Shown here piece by piece: positions 25,939 through 35,032 of a stretch of DNA of 64,000 bases. A program made the position numbers and the translations under genes. Under the pieces are notes generated by a model. It was not told where the DNA came from and ran no database searches. It saw nothing but the letters and a program-made list of their open reading frames with translations. The stretch is from Psychrobacillus sp042885655 (GTDB lineage Bacteria; Bacillota; Bacilli; Bacillales_A; Planococcaceae), in contig NZ_JBHVRO010000011.1 in the NCBI RefSeq assembly GCF_042885655.1, forward strand, positions 62,001 to 126,000, given 5' to 3'. Numbering within the stretch: the first letter of the stretch is position 1; the number at the start of each line of letters is the position of its first letter.

Positions 25939-27168
25939 GTGGACATTTTTGTTGCGAGACAACCTATTTTTACTAAAAATGAGCGTATTTTTGGTTATGA
26001 ATTATTATATAGAGATGGTCAAAGTGATTCTTTCCCCATTCTAGACGGTGATACAGCTACTTTAGATGTGTTGGTAAATTCGTTCCTTACGATTGGAATT
26101 AATGAATTAGCTGGAGAAAAACTTTGTTTTATTAATTTTACAGAAAATTTGTTAGAGGAAGAAGTATTTGCGAAATTTCCAGCGGATCGAATAATTGTAG
26201 AAATATTAGAGGATATTCCTATTACGGTTTCTTTACTTCAAAAAATACGGAAAATAAAATCCCTTGGTTTTTTAATTGCTCTTGATGATTTTGTCCTTCA
26301 AAAAAATGTTACTTTGTATGATGAGCTTTTCTCTATTGTTAACTTCATTAAGGTAGATTTTCTTTCAAGTACAACGAAAGAAAGAGAAGCTATAGAACGA
26401 ATTGTTAAAGCGAATTATCCGAATGTTGTTTTGCTTGCGGAAAAAGTGGAAACACGGGCCGAATTTTACGAGGCAAAAGAGGCAGGATATACGCTTTTTC
26501 AAGGTTATTTCTTTGCTAAACCGGAAATTATTAAAGGGACTGAAATACCTACAAATATGGCGCAATATTTTCGAATCATTAACTTATTGCGAGATAAGTC
26601 TGCCTCAATCGAGGAGATTGCAGATGAAATCGAACGGGATGTTTCTCTATCGTTCAAAGTGTTAAAGATGATTAATTCGCCTGCTGTCCGTACGAAATCA
26701 AAGGTGCGTTCTATTAAGCAAGGCGTACTCATGCTTGGTTTAGAAGAATTAAATCATTGGTTATATGTTTTAATGCTTCGGGAAACAAGGATAAATCATT
26801 CAGGAGATGGGTTGGCTCTCATTGAAGCTTCATTATTTAGAGCAAAGTTTTGCGATTTACTAGCAAGACGCAAGCTTTTACCAAACGCTTCTGAATATTT
26901 CATAATAGGGATGTTTTCTTTAATTGATGCATTATTGCACCGTTCCATGAATCAATTATTAAAGGAGCTGCCTCTTTCAGATGAAGTGGCAGAAACACTG
27001 GTTGGCACAGCAACTGAAATGACACCTTATTTAGAACTTACCATCGCATGTGATGAAGTTCGATGGAACGATATAGTAGCTGGAGCGGACCTGCTTGGTA
27101 TTGAGCACGCTATAATAAATGATTTTTACTTAGAAGCACGTCGTTGGGCTGCTGAAATTATAAAATAA
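25939..27168 (+). CDS. EAL-HDOD signalling protein (YuxH-like)
   Basis: A 409-residue protein with an N-terminal EAL-type domain (about 1-200) and a C-terminal HDOD domain (about 200-400). The opening VARQPIFTKNERIFGYELLYR is typical of the EAL-HDOD family, in which the phosphodiesterase site is degenerate: the EAL triad is ELL here. HDOD is seen in RDKSASIEEIADEIERDVS followed by LKMINSPA. It is likely a signalling adaptor rather than an active cyclic-di-GMP phosphodiesterase. The start is GTG at 25939 after TTGAGGAA. A terminator follows. Confidence 0.87.
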   Translation: MDIFVARQPIFTKNERIFGYELLYRDGQSDSFPILDGDTATLDVLVNSFLTIGINELAGEKLCFINFTENLLEEEVFAKFPADRIIVEILEDIPITVSLLQKIRKIKSLGFLIALDDFVLQKNVTLYDELFSIVNFIKVDFLSSTTKEREAIERIVKANYPNVVLLAEKVETRAEFYEAKEAGYTLFQGYFFAKPEIIKGTEIPTNMAQYFRIINLLRDKSASIEEIADEIERDVSLSFKVLKMINSPAVRTKSKVRSIKQGVLMLGLEELNHWLYVLMLRETRINHSGDGLALIEASLFRAKFCDLLARRKLLPNASEYFIIGMFSLIDALLHRSMNQLLKELPLSDEVAETLVGTATEMTPYLELTIACDEVRWNDIVAGADLLGIEHAIINDFYLEARRWAAEIIK

Positions 27169-27186
27169 TGACTGATAATAAATAGT

Positions 27187-27227
27187 CTCGATGAGCTTTT
27201 AATTTGCTCATCGAGGCTTTTACTTTT
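27187..27227 (+). terminator. Terminator of the EAL-HDOD gene
   Basis: CTCGATGAGC (27187-27196) pairs perfectly with GCTCATCGAG (27206-27215), followed by GCTTTTACTTTT. Confidence 0.88.
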
Positions 27228-27331
27228 AGTTCATTAAATTGGAAGAAAATATTTATTCTAGAATGTTGCGTTTTCCTACAAAAGATGTACAATTAGGGTA
27301 GAACAAGTGTTCTTAAAAAGGAGAATGCGAC

Positions 27332-27697
27332 ATGCCACTAATACCGGAAGAATCAATACCATATTTAGAAAACATGATCTATCTCCCAATGGTATTAACT
27401 ATTTTAGAGAAAGATCGAACGATTTTTGAGCAAGCTCCCTTTAAGTTGAAGCGGCCGTATATATCCATGGTTGAAGAAGCGGCAAAGCATGTACAAAAAG
27501 AATTAAAAGAAACGCATATTTATATGAAGCGACATAGTATGAAAGTTCTTCGTGGGGAAGGGGATGATATGTTCACTGAATATGTTTTTTTTCATGGTGG
27601 GTATGAGGAACATCGTCGTTATCTAAACGTCCGCCTCCGTAACAGAGTGGAAGAACTACTTTCTATGTACTTCGCTCTAGTAGAAAAAATTCGTTAG
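27332..27697 (+). CDS. YhjD-like conserved Bacillales protein
   Basis: A 121-residue helical protein with no membrane segment. The pattern IYLPMVLTILEKDR, then KRPYISMVEEA and MKRHSMKVLRG, and finally EYVFFHGGYEEHRRYLNVRLRN, matches my memory of B. subtilis YhjD, whose function is unknown. AAAAGGAG precedes the ATG. Its last four bases overlap the tail of the convergent comK gene. Confidence 0.72.
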   Translation: MPLIPEESIPYLENMIYLPMVLTILEKDRTIFEQAPFKLKRPYISMVEEAAKHVQKELKETHIYMKRHSMKVLRGEGDDMFTEYVFFHGGYEEHRRYLNVRLRNRVEELLSMYFALVEKIR

Positions 27698-28236
27698 TCT
27701 TGGAAATATTTCTGAGAAAATTGATTACGTGATGTTAAGAATTCAGTATGTGATAGACGACTCATTCTTTTTAAAAAATGCATTTTTAGAAGATTTGCAA
27801 ACCCCACTTGTTTGCTTAACGTAATGGTGGAGGAGTTTACTGCAATCTTTTTACCATTTATTAATACTACCGTACAGCCATCCTCACTTGTTTCAAACCT
27901 GTCAATAGCTTTAAGTGAAAACCAAACATTTAAATCCGATTTTGGAGACAAAAGTGGTATTAAAATAAAAGGGCTTCCATAGTCATGAGCCACAACTATT
28001 GGTAGCTTAAGGTAATTGCCGAGAGTATCTTTTGAAAAATTTTTAGCTTGTTGAAAAGAAGAACCGTAATAGGCACATGATTGACGAACAATATCATAAG
28101 GCTTCTTACCTATTAGGATGGACTCTCCTGAAATATTAGTAACCTTTGTATAAATCTTGTTATTTATTCGAACTGGCTGTAATACCGCAGTTTCAAATGA
28201 AACTAGGAAGGATTTATCATCTACTTTTTTTGACAT
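27694..28236 (-). CDS. comK: ComK family competence transcription factor
   Basis: A 180-residue protein similar to ComK, the master regulator of natural competence in Bacillus: the stretch GKKPYDIVRQSCAYYGSSFQQAK (about 45-67) matches the core of B. subtilis ComK (KPLQIVDRSCRFFGSSY), followed by KLPIVVAHDYGSPFILIPLLSP. ComK binds paired A/T boxes as a tetramer and activates DNA-uptake genes. The ATG at 28236 lies eight bases after AAGGAG. The upstream region is very AT-rich, with an AAAATCACAATTTT word at 28334-28347 that might be part of an autoregulatory ComK site. Confidence 0.85.
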   Translation of the reverse strand: MSKKVDDKSFLVSFETAVLQPVRINNKIYTKVTNISGESILIGKKPYDIVRQSCAYYGSSFQQAKNFSKDTLGNYLKLPIVVAHDYGSPFILIPLLSPKSDLNVWFSLKAIDRFETSEDGCTVVLINGKKIAVNSSTITLSKQVGFANLLKMHFLKRMSRLSHTEFLTSRNQFSQKYFQD

Positions 28237-28412
28237 AATATTCACTCCTTAGTAGTTTATACATCAATTATAGTTAAATTTGGAAATAAAGCAAGAAAAT
28301 ATAACGAATTTTTAAAATTTTAGAAATAATCTCAAAATCACAATTTTCTCAAAATGATTGCAACTCTTGTTTTACTTTTATATAATGGATAAAAGGCATC
28401 GGGGTGATGGAG

Positions 28413-28649
28413 ATGGACAAACAATATTCATATGCAGATTTTTTGAAAGCAATGGGTCAAACCGGTAAAGAAAGTTCTGCCGAAAAATTGTTGAATGAAA
28501 TATATCTTGATATGTTTTTGAACATTATCCACCGGGAACAAAGTAGTTATCGATTATTAAAATTGATTGATGAAGCTCTTGATCAAAAAGATCAGGTGTC
28601 ATTTATGAAGTATACGAAAGCATTACAACAATTACAAAGTACAAAGTAA
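28413..28649 (+). CDS. IDEAL-domain protein
   Basis: A 78-residue protein whose C-terminal ~30 residues read LIDEALDQKDQVSFMKYTKAL, a clear IDEAL domain (the motif IDEAL gives the family its name). The N-terminal half is polar with YSYADFLKAMGQTG. IDEAL domains are short helical modules in Bacillales, some linked to protein interaction with competence or proteolysis regulators. GGGGTG lies six bases before the ATG at 28413; in-frame starts at 28404 and 28407 overlap that site. It sits between comK (divergent) and uvrB. Confidence 0.82.
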   Translation: MDKQYSYADFLKAMGQTGKESSAEKLLNEIYLDMFLNIIHREQSSYRLLKLIDEALDQKDQVSFMKYTKALQQLQSTK

Positions 28650-28650
28650 A

Positions 28651-28679
28651 AGCCGCTTATGCAGAGCGGCTTTTCTTTT
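28651..28679 (+). terminator. Terminator of the IDEAL-domain gene
   Basis: AGCCGCT (28651-28657) pairs with AGCGGCT (28665-28671), followed by TTTCTTTT. Confidence 0.88.
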
Positions 28680-28688
28680 CTAATTCAA

Positions 28689-28702
28689 AAAACATACGTT
28701 CG
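28689..28702 (+). promoter_or_regulatory. LexA (DinR)-like box upstream of uvrB
   Basis: AAAACATACGTTCG agrees with the Bacillus SOS box CGAACRNRYGTTYC at all but the first two positions (and one final base). It lies 65 bp before uvrB, a known SOS gene in B. subtilis. Matching is by eye. Confidence 0.6.
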
Positions 28703-28707
28703 TTTTC

Positions 28708-28725
28708 TTCGTTTTTAAAAACGAA
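28708..28725. promoter_or_regulatory. 18-bp perfect palindrome in the uvrB promoter region
   Basis: TTCGTTTTTAAAAACGAA reads the same on both strands. It lies between the LexA-like box and the probable -10 (TATGTTAAACT). It may be a second operator or simply promoter-like AT-rich sequence. Confidence 0.4.
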
Positions 28726-28766
28726 TTATGTTAAACTAAAAACATCTAAACCGTAGGAGGCATACT

Positions 28767-30749
28767 ATGGATCAACTATTCGATTTACAAGCTCCGTATG
28801 AACCAGCAGGGGATCAAATAAAAGCAATCGAACAACTAGTAGAAGGTGTGCGAGAAGGAAAAAAACATCAAACGTTGCTTGGTGCTACTGGTACCGGGAA
28901 GACGTTTACAATATCAAATGTTATTCAACAAACAAATAAACCAACACTTGTGATGGCGCATAATAAGACACTTGCAGGACAGCTATATAGTGAATTTAAA
29001 GAGTTCTTTCCAAATAATGCAGTGGAATATTTCGTCAGTTATTATGATTATTATCAACCGGAAGCGTACGTACCACAAACGGACACATATATAGAAAAAG
29101 ATTCGAGTATAAACGAAGAGATTGATAAGCTTCGTCACTCGGCGACATCTTCTTTGTTCGAAAGAAAAGATGTCATTATTATTGCGTCAGTTTCTTGTAT
29201 CTATGGTCTCGGAAATCCAGAGGAATATAAAGAAATGGTCGTTTCACTTCGAACGGGCATGGAAATAGAAAGGAACCAGCTTCTGCGAAAGTTAGTTGAT
29301 ATTCAATATGAGCGAAATGATATTAACTTTACACGAGGGACATTTCGCGTAAGAGGCGATGTTGTGGAAATTTTTCCAGCCTCTCGCGATGAAAAATGTC
29401 TACGAGTAGAATTTTTTGGAGATGATATTGATCGAATACGTGAAGTAGACGCATTGACAGGGGAGATATTAGCGGAACGAGATCATGTAGCAATATTTCC
29501 GGCTTCCCACTTCGTTACACGTGAAGAAAAAATGCTCCTAGCTATTGAAAATATAGAAAAAGAACTAGAGGAACAACTTAAAATTTTACGAAGTGAAGAC
29601 AAGTTACTAGAAGCACAACGATTGGAACAGCGGACAAACTATGATTTAGAAATGATGAGAGAAATGGGTTTTTGTTCAGGAATTGAAAACTACTCTCGTC
29701 ATCTAACTTTGCGTGAAGCAGGGGCAACACCGTATACGTTGCTCGATTATTTTCCGAAAGACTTTTTAATAGTAGTAGATGAAAGTCATGTTTCGTTACC
29801 CCAAGTAAGAGGAATGTATAATGGTGACCAAGCAAGAAAGTCGGTACTAGTAAATCATGGTTTCAGATTACCATCTGCTCTTGATAACCGACCGCTTACT
29901 TTTAGCGAATATGAAGATCATGTTCATCAAGCTATCTTCGTATCCGCTACTCCAGGTCCATACGAATTAGAACATACTCCGGATATGGTCGAACAAATTA
30001 TTCGTCCAACAGGGTTATTAGATCCAGTTATTACAGTGAAACCAATTGAAGGTCAAATAGATGACTTAATCAATGAAATACATGAGAGAACCCTAAAAAA
30101 TGAGCGAGTGCTAATAACAACATTAACGAAGAAAATGTCAGAGGACTTAACCGATTATTTAAAAGAAATTGGAATTAAAGTTCAATATTTGCATTCTGAA
30201 GTAAAAACACTAGAACGAATTGAAATAATAAGAGAACTCCGTTTGGGAACGTATGATGTATTAATCGGTATTAACTTACTTCGAGAAGGCATTGATATTC
30301 CAGAAGTATCCCTTGTCGCAATCTTAGATGCCGATAAAGAAGGATTTTTACGCTCCGAACGTTCCTTAATTCAAACGATTGGAAGAGCTGCACGAAATTC
30401 GCATGGAGAAGTAATCATGTACGCAGATAAAATGACCGATTCTATGCGTAAAGCAATTGATGAAACAGAACGCCGACGTTCCATTCAATTAGAATACAAT
30501 GAAAAGCATGGAATAACACCGAAAACTATCGAGAAGAAAATTAGAGAGGTTATTCGTGCATCGCAAGTTGCAGAAGAAGAGGCTACATATGCGCAGCAGT
30601 TAACGAGTGGTAAACCATTAACAAAAGAAGAGAAGGCAGCATTACTAGTAAATCTTGAAAAAGAAATGAAGGAATCGGCCAAAGCGCTTAACTTTGAACG
30701 TGCAGCAGAATTACGTGATGCAATCCTGGAATTGAAGTTGGAAGGATGA
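28767..30749 (+). CDS. uvrB: Excinuclease ABC subunit UvrB
   Basis: A 660-residue UvrB of normal length. It loads onto damaged DNA with UvrA, then recruits UvrC for incision in nucleotide excision repair. Walker A is GATGTGKT (residues 39-46), the damage-verifying beta-hairpin is YYDYYQPEAY (92-101), the helicase motif VDESHV is near 335, and a C-terminal UVR motif (about 625-655) binds UvrC. GGAGG lies seven bases before the ATG. It is followed after four bases by uvrA, forming the classical uvrBA operon, probably SOS-regulated. Confidence 0.97.
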   Translation: MDQLFDLQAPYEPAGDQIKAIEQLVEGVREGKKHQTLLGATGTGKTFTISNVIQQTNKPTLVMAHNKTLAGQLYSEFKEFFPNNAVEYFVSYYDYYQPEAYVPQTDTYIEKDSSINEEIDKLRHSATSSLFERKDVIIIASVSCIYGLGNPEEYKEMVVSLRTGMEIERNQLLRKLVDIQYERNDINFTRGTFRVRGDVVEIFPASRDEKCLRVEFFGDDIDRIREVDALTGEILAERDHVAIFPASHFVTREEKMLLAIENIEKELEEQLKILRSEDKLLEAQRLEQRTNYDLEMMREMGFCSGIENYSRHLTLREAGATPYTLLDYFPKDFLIVVDESHVSLPQVRGMYNGDQARKSVLVNHGFRLPSALDNRPLTFSEYEDHVHQAIFVSATPGPYELEHTPDMVEQIIRPTGLLDPVITVKPIEGQIDDLINEIHERTLKNERVLITTLTKKMSEDLTDYLKEIGIKVQYLHSEVKTLERIEIIRELRLGTYDVLIGINLLREGIDIPEVSLVAILDADKEGFLRSERSLIQTIGRAARNSHGEVIMYADKMTDSMRKAIDETERRRSIQLEYNEKHGITPKTIEKKIREVIRASQVAEEEATYAQQLTSGKPLTKEEKAALLVNLEKEMKESAKALNFERAAELRDAILELKLEG

Positions 30750-30753
30750 TAGT

Positions 30754-33645
30754 GTGAAAAATCAAGAGATTATTATACAAGGTGCACGAGCACATAACTT
30801 AAAAAATGTAAGCTTAAAAATACCGAGGGATAAGCTTGTTGTGATGACAGGCTTGTCTGGATCTGGAAAATCTTCATTAGCATTTGATACGATATATGCG
30901 GAAGGACAACGACGTTATGTGGAGTCCCTATCAGCTTATGCACGACAATTTTTAGGGCAGATGGATAAACCAGATGTAGATGTTATTGAGGGACTTTCAC
31001 CTGCAATTTCTATTGACCAAAAAACGACGAGTAAAAATCCACGTTCCACTGTAGCGACTGTAACGGAAATTTACGATTATTTACGTCTATTATTTGCCCG
31101 TGTAGGAAAACCGATATGTCCAACCCACGGTATTGAGATTAGCTCACAAACGATTGAACAAATGGTCGATCGTTTGAGCGAGTATCCTGAAAAAACGCGT
31201 ATGCAAGTATTAGCTCCCATCGTCTCTGGTAGAAAAGGCACTCATGTGAAATTGTTAGAAGATATGAAGAAACAAGGATATGTACGTGTCCGAATAGACG
31301 GTGAGTTAATCGATTTAGATGATGATATTAATTTAGATAAAAATAAAAAACATAATATAGAAGTAGTTATTGACCGGATTGTGATGAAGGAGGGAGTAGC
31401 ACCTCGTTTAAGTGATTCGTTGGAATCCGCACTGCGAATTGCTGATGGAAAAGTATTAATTGACGTGATGGAACATGAAGAAATTTTATTTAGCGAACAT
31501 CATGCATGTCCGATTTGTGGTTTTTCTATAGGTGAGTTAGAACCGCGGATGTTTTCTTTCAATAGTCCTTTCGGTGCATGCACAGAATGTGATGGATTAG
31601 GAACAAAACTAGAAGTGGATCCCGAATTAGTAGTTCCCGATAAATCGCTAACACTTGAAGAAGGGGCTATTATTGCTTGGCAACCAACAAGCTCACAGTA
31701 CTATCCCAAATTATTAGAAGCAGTATGTAAACACTACAAAATAAAAATGAATGTGCCCGTAGAGAAATTGCCGATAGATCAGTGGAATAAAATTATGTAT
31801 GGTTCTGGAGAAGATAAAATTCATTTTCGCTATGAAAATGAATTTGGACAAGTACGAGACAACAAGATTCAATTTGAAGGAGTCCTATCCAATATTGAAC
31901 GAAGATATAAAGATACATCCTCGGATTATATTCGGGAACAAATGGAAAAATATATGGCTCAACATAATTGCCCAACTTGTAAAGGATATCGATTAAAAGA
32001 AGAAACACTTGCCGTAAAAGTGGATTCCTTACATATTGCTCAAGTAACGGAGTTTTCAATTGAAGAAGCAAACCATTTCTTCAATCAGTTGACATTATCA
32101 GAAAAGGATATGCAAATTGCAAGATTAGTTTTAAGAGAAATTCACGAACGTCTAGGCTTTTTAGAAAATGTCGGACTTGATTACTTAACATTGAATCGTG
32201 CAGCAGGTACATTATCAGGCGGAGAAGCACAGCGAATACGTCTTGCTACTCAAATAGGATCAAGGCTTTCAGGGGTTTTATATATATTGGATGAGCCTTC
32301 GATTGGTTTACACCAACGTGATAATGATCGATTGATCGAGACATTAAAGAATATGCGAGATATCGGTAACACTCTAATTGTAGTAGAACACGATGAGGAT
32401 ACTATGATGGCGGCCGATTATTTAATCGATGTTGGACCTGGTGCTGGTATTCGTGGAGGAGAAATTGTAGCTGCAGGTACGCCTGAACAAGTAATGAAAA
32501 ATAAAAAATCACTGACTGGACAGTATCTAAGTGGAAAAAAATTCATTCCTTTACCAACAGAGAGAAGAAAACCAGATGGACGCTTTATCAAAATTAAAGG
32601 GGCATCTGAAAATAACTTGAAAAATGTCAGTGTAGATATTCCTTTAGGAGTATTTACAGCAGTAACTGGTGTTTCTGGATCTGGGAAAAGTACACTTGTA
32701 AATGAAATTCTATATAAATCGCTTGCACAAAAGCTGAACCGGTCTAAAGTGAAACCGGGAGCAAACAAAAGCATAGAGGGAATAGAAGAATTGGAGAAAG
32801 TAATTGATATTGACCAATCTCCTATAGGTCGTACACCAAGATCTAATCCCGCAACTTATACAGGGGTATTTGATGATATCCGTGACTTATATTCAGCGAC
32901 AAATGAGGCAAAAGTAAGAGGCTATAAAAAAGGAAGATTTAGTTTTAATGTAAAAGGTGGACGCTGTGAAGCATGTCGCGGAGATGGAATTATTAAAATT
33001 GAAATGCACTTTTTACCAGATGTGTATGTACCTTGTGAAGTTTGTCACGGAAAACGGTATAATCGTGAAACATTGGAAGTACAATACAAAGGGAAAAATA
33101 TTGCAGAAGTTTTAAAAATGACAGTAGAAGATGGATTAGCATTTTTTGAAAACCATCCGAAAATTAGCCGTAAATTACAAACTATTGTCGATGTAGGTCT
33201 TGGATATATGGAGTTAGGTCAACCAGCTACGACATTATCAGGTGGAGAAGCTCAACGTGTAAAACTTGCATCGGAGTTGCATAAAAGATCAAACGGAAAA
33301 TCATTTTATATTCTCGATGAACCAACAACTGGTTTACATGTAGATGATATTGCACGTTTGCTTATAGTGCTACAGCGTCTCGTTGAAAATGGCGACTCCG
33401 TTCTAGTCATTGAACATAATTTAGATGTTATTAAGACAGCAGATTATATGATTGATCTAGGTCCTGAAGGCGGCGACAAAGGTGGAACAATCGTTGGAGT
33501 GGGAACGCCTGAAAAAATAGCAGCAACAAAAGGTTCTTATACAGGAAAATATCTAAAAACAATTTTGGAACGCGACCGAGAGAGAATGGATGAAGTAGTT
33601 TCAAAAGCAACTAAAAAGAAAAAAGTTGCAGTAGAATCCAAATGA
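30754..33645 (+). CDS. uvrA: Excinuclease ABC subunit UvrA
   Basis: A 963-residue UvrA. Two ABC ATPase modules are seen: Walker A GLSGSGKSS near residue 33 and GVSGSGKST near 642, and two LSGGEAQR signatures. Zinc-finger cysteines are visible in CPICG...CTECDG (about 251-280) and CEACRGDG...CEVCHG (about 740-770). It recognises lesions as a dimer and hands DNA to UvrB. The start is GTG at 30754 after GGAAGGA. There is no promoter between it and uvrB. Confidence 0.97.
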   Translation: MKNQEIIIQGARAHNLKNVSLKIPRDKLVVMTGLSGSGKSSLAFDTIYAEGQRRYVESLSAYARQFLGQMDKPDVDVIEGLSPAISIDQKTTSKNPRSTVATVTEIYDYLRLLFARVGKPICPTHGIEISSQTIEQMVDRLSEYPEKTRMQVLAPIVSGRKGTHVKLLEDMKKQGYVRVRIDGELIDLDDDINLDKNKKHNIEVVIDRIVMKEGVAPRLSDSLESALRIADGKVLIDVMEHEEILFSEHHACPICGFSIGELEPRMFSFNSPFGACTECDGLGTKLEVDPELVVPDKSLTLEEGAIIAWQPTSSQYYPKLLEAVCKHYKIKMNVPVEKLPIDQWNKIMYGSGEDKIHFRYENEFGQVRDNKIQFEGVLSNIERRYKDTSSDYIREQMEKYMAQHNCPTCKGYRLKEETLAVKVDSLHIAQVTEFSIEEANHFFNQLTLSEKDMQIARLVLREIHERLGFLENVGLDYLTLNRAAGTLSGGEAQRIRLATQIGSRLSGVLYILDEPSIGLHQRDNDRLIETLKNMRDIGNTLIVVEHDEDTMMAADYLIDVGPGAGIRGGEIVAAGTPEQVMKNKKSLTGQYLSGKKFIPLPTERRKPDGRFIKIKGASENNLKNVSVDIPLGVFTAVTGVSGSGKSTLVNEILYKSLAQKLNRSKVKPGANKSIEGIEELEKVIDIDQSPIGRTPRSNPATYTGVFDDIRDLYSATNEAKVRGYKKGRFSFNVKGGRCEACRGDGIIKIEMHFLPDVYVPCEVCHGKRYNRETLEVQYKGKNIAEVLKMTVEDGLAFFENHPKISRKLQTIVDVGLGYMELGQPATTLSGGEAQRVKLASELHKRSNGKSFYILDEPTTGLHVDDIARLLIVLQRLVENGDSVLVIEHNLDVIKTADYMIDLGPEGGDKGGTIVGVGTPEKIAATKGSYTGKYLKTILERDRERMDEVVSKATKKKKVAVESK

Positions 33646-33722
33646 AACTTTTTTTCCCTTTAATCGTATTAAATAGTGTAAGAAGTTAAACAGACTTTTA
33701 ACTTAAGAGGAGGCCTTTCACT

Positions 33723-34865
33723 ATGCAAGAGGAACGTAAACGTATTTTAGATATGGTTGAAAACGGCACAATTTCTGCACAAGAAGCATTAGTCTTATTA
33801 GAAGCACTTGGCAAGCAATCAGCACCTGTAACTACACCAGTAAAAAAAGAACAAAAACAAGGATACTCATCTACGGAACAATCGGAATCACAACCGTACA
33901 ACAAGCAACAGAACTCTGATTTTATAGAAGATTTAAAAAGAGATTTTACGGTAGTAGGAGAACGTTTTATGCAGTTTTTGCAAGGAACCGTAGATAAAAT
34001 AAAAGAATTTGATTTTGAAATGCCTTTTGGTGAACCTGTAGTTTTCCAAGAAAGGTTAGTAGAAGAACAAGCGCAATATGATGATATATCTATAGATGTT
34101 GCAAATGGTAAAGTTGAAATTTTTCCAACCGAAGAATCTGATACACACGCAGATGTAACCGTTAAATCATATAAAAACACTTCACAAGAAGAAGCGAAAA
34201 ATCGTTTTCACTCGGATTTTCTTTTTAAAACAGAAGGAAATAAATTACGTATATATAGTGATATGAAAACAACATCTGTTCAAGTTGCGTTATATGTACC
34301 TAAGAAAGTTTATAATGATGTATCAGCTCGTTTATTTAATGGTGATTTTAGTGCAAAGAACATCGAAGCAAATTCGTTTAAAGTGAAAACAACAAACGGA
34401 AAAGTGAAATTGGAAGAATTACAATTTGGAAGAGCAGATATTGAAACGGTAAATGGATCGGTTCAAGTACAACAAGTAGTAGGTGATTCCATTGAGGTAG
34501 AAACGATTAATGGGCGGATTTACGTAGATGGAAAATTGAAGGATGTAGAAGGCTCTTCTGTCAGTGGGCATGTTATCTTAACGACTAAAGATAAGGAAGC
34601 ACGTAAAATAGAAGGAACTGCAGTCGCAGGATCTGTCGAACTATATGTACGGAAAGATGTTTCGTTAAAAGGAGAAGCTTCTTCTCAACTTGGAAAAATA
34701 GATGTGCAGCTTTCAGATGTTACACAACTTAAACAATCAGAACAATTATTAAATAAAAAAGTCGGATTCACGAAAATAGTAGAATCTGAAGATCAGCCTC
34801 TAAGAATTTACGGTGATGCAAAAACCGGAACTGTCCTTGTACGTTATACATTAGAAGACGAATAA
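33723..34865 (+). CDS. YvlB-like protein with DUF4097 domain
   Basis: A 380-residue protein. The N terminus MQEERKRILDMVENGTISAQEALVLLEAL is a short helical SHOCT-like/bundle motif as in B. subtilis YvlB, followed by a low-complexity linker (about 40-70) and a beta-helix-like DUF4097 region (about 125-375) with repeated VNGSVQV/TINGRIYV-type strands. It has no signal peptide. In B. subtilis yvlB lies near uvrBA and hprK and belongs to an envelope-stress operon (yvlABCD); yvlC and yvlD are missing here. AGAGGAGG precedes the ATG. Function is not established. Confidence 0.75.
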   Translation: MQEERKRILDMVENGTISAQEALVLLEALGKQSAPVTTPVKKEQKQGYSSTEQSESQPYNKQQNSDFIEDLKRDFTVVGERFMQFLQGTVDKIKEFDFEMPFGEPVVFQERLVEEQAQYDDISIDVANGKVEIFPTEESDTHADVTVKSYKNTSQEEAKNRFHSDFLFKTEGNKLRIYSDMKTTSVQVALYVPKKVYNDVSARLFNGDFSAKNIEANSFKVKTTNGKVKLEELQFGRADIETVNGSVQVQQVVGDSIEVETINGRIYVDGKLKDVEGSSVSGHVILTTKDKEARKIEGTAVAGSVELYVRKDVSLKGEASSQLGKIDVQLSDVTQLKQSEQLLNKKVGFTKIVESEDQPLRIYGDAKTGTVLVRYTLEDE

Positions 34866-34871
34866 ACAGAA

Positions 34872-34957
34872 AAGCTGACAGAGAGCTAAGTGCTTCTGTC
34901 AGCTTCAGACTGTAGTTAAACTCAATTAAGAACGAGTTTATCTGCAGTCTTTTTTTA
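34872..34957 (+). terminator. Tandem hairpins, terminator of the yvlB-like gene
   Basis: A first perfect hairpin pairs AAGCTGACAGA (34872-34882) with TCTGTCAGCTT (34895-34905). A second pairs 34907-34923 (starts AGACTG) with 34934-34950 (ends CAGTCT), followed by a long T run. The second is a strong intrinsic terminator. Confidence 0.88.
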
Positions 34958-34981
34958 AGAATGAAATAATAGTGTAATGGA

Positions 34982-35032
34982 TGTTTCGTCCAAAGCACTC
35001 AGGAATTAGCGTAGACAAGATGCAATTAAAGG
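34982..35032. repeat. Dispersed repeat related to 50086-50137
   Basis: TGTTTCGTCCAAAGCACTC followed by a related tail ending TTAAAGG matches about three quarters of the bases at 50086-50137. It runs into the last codons of the minus-strand amidase gene. Confidence 0.65.
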
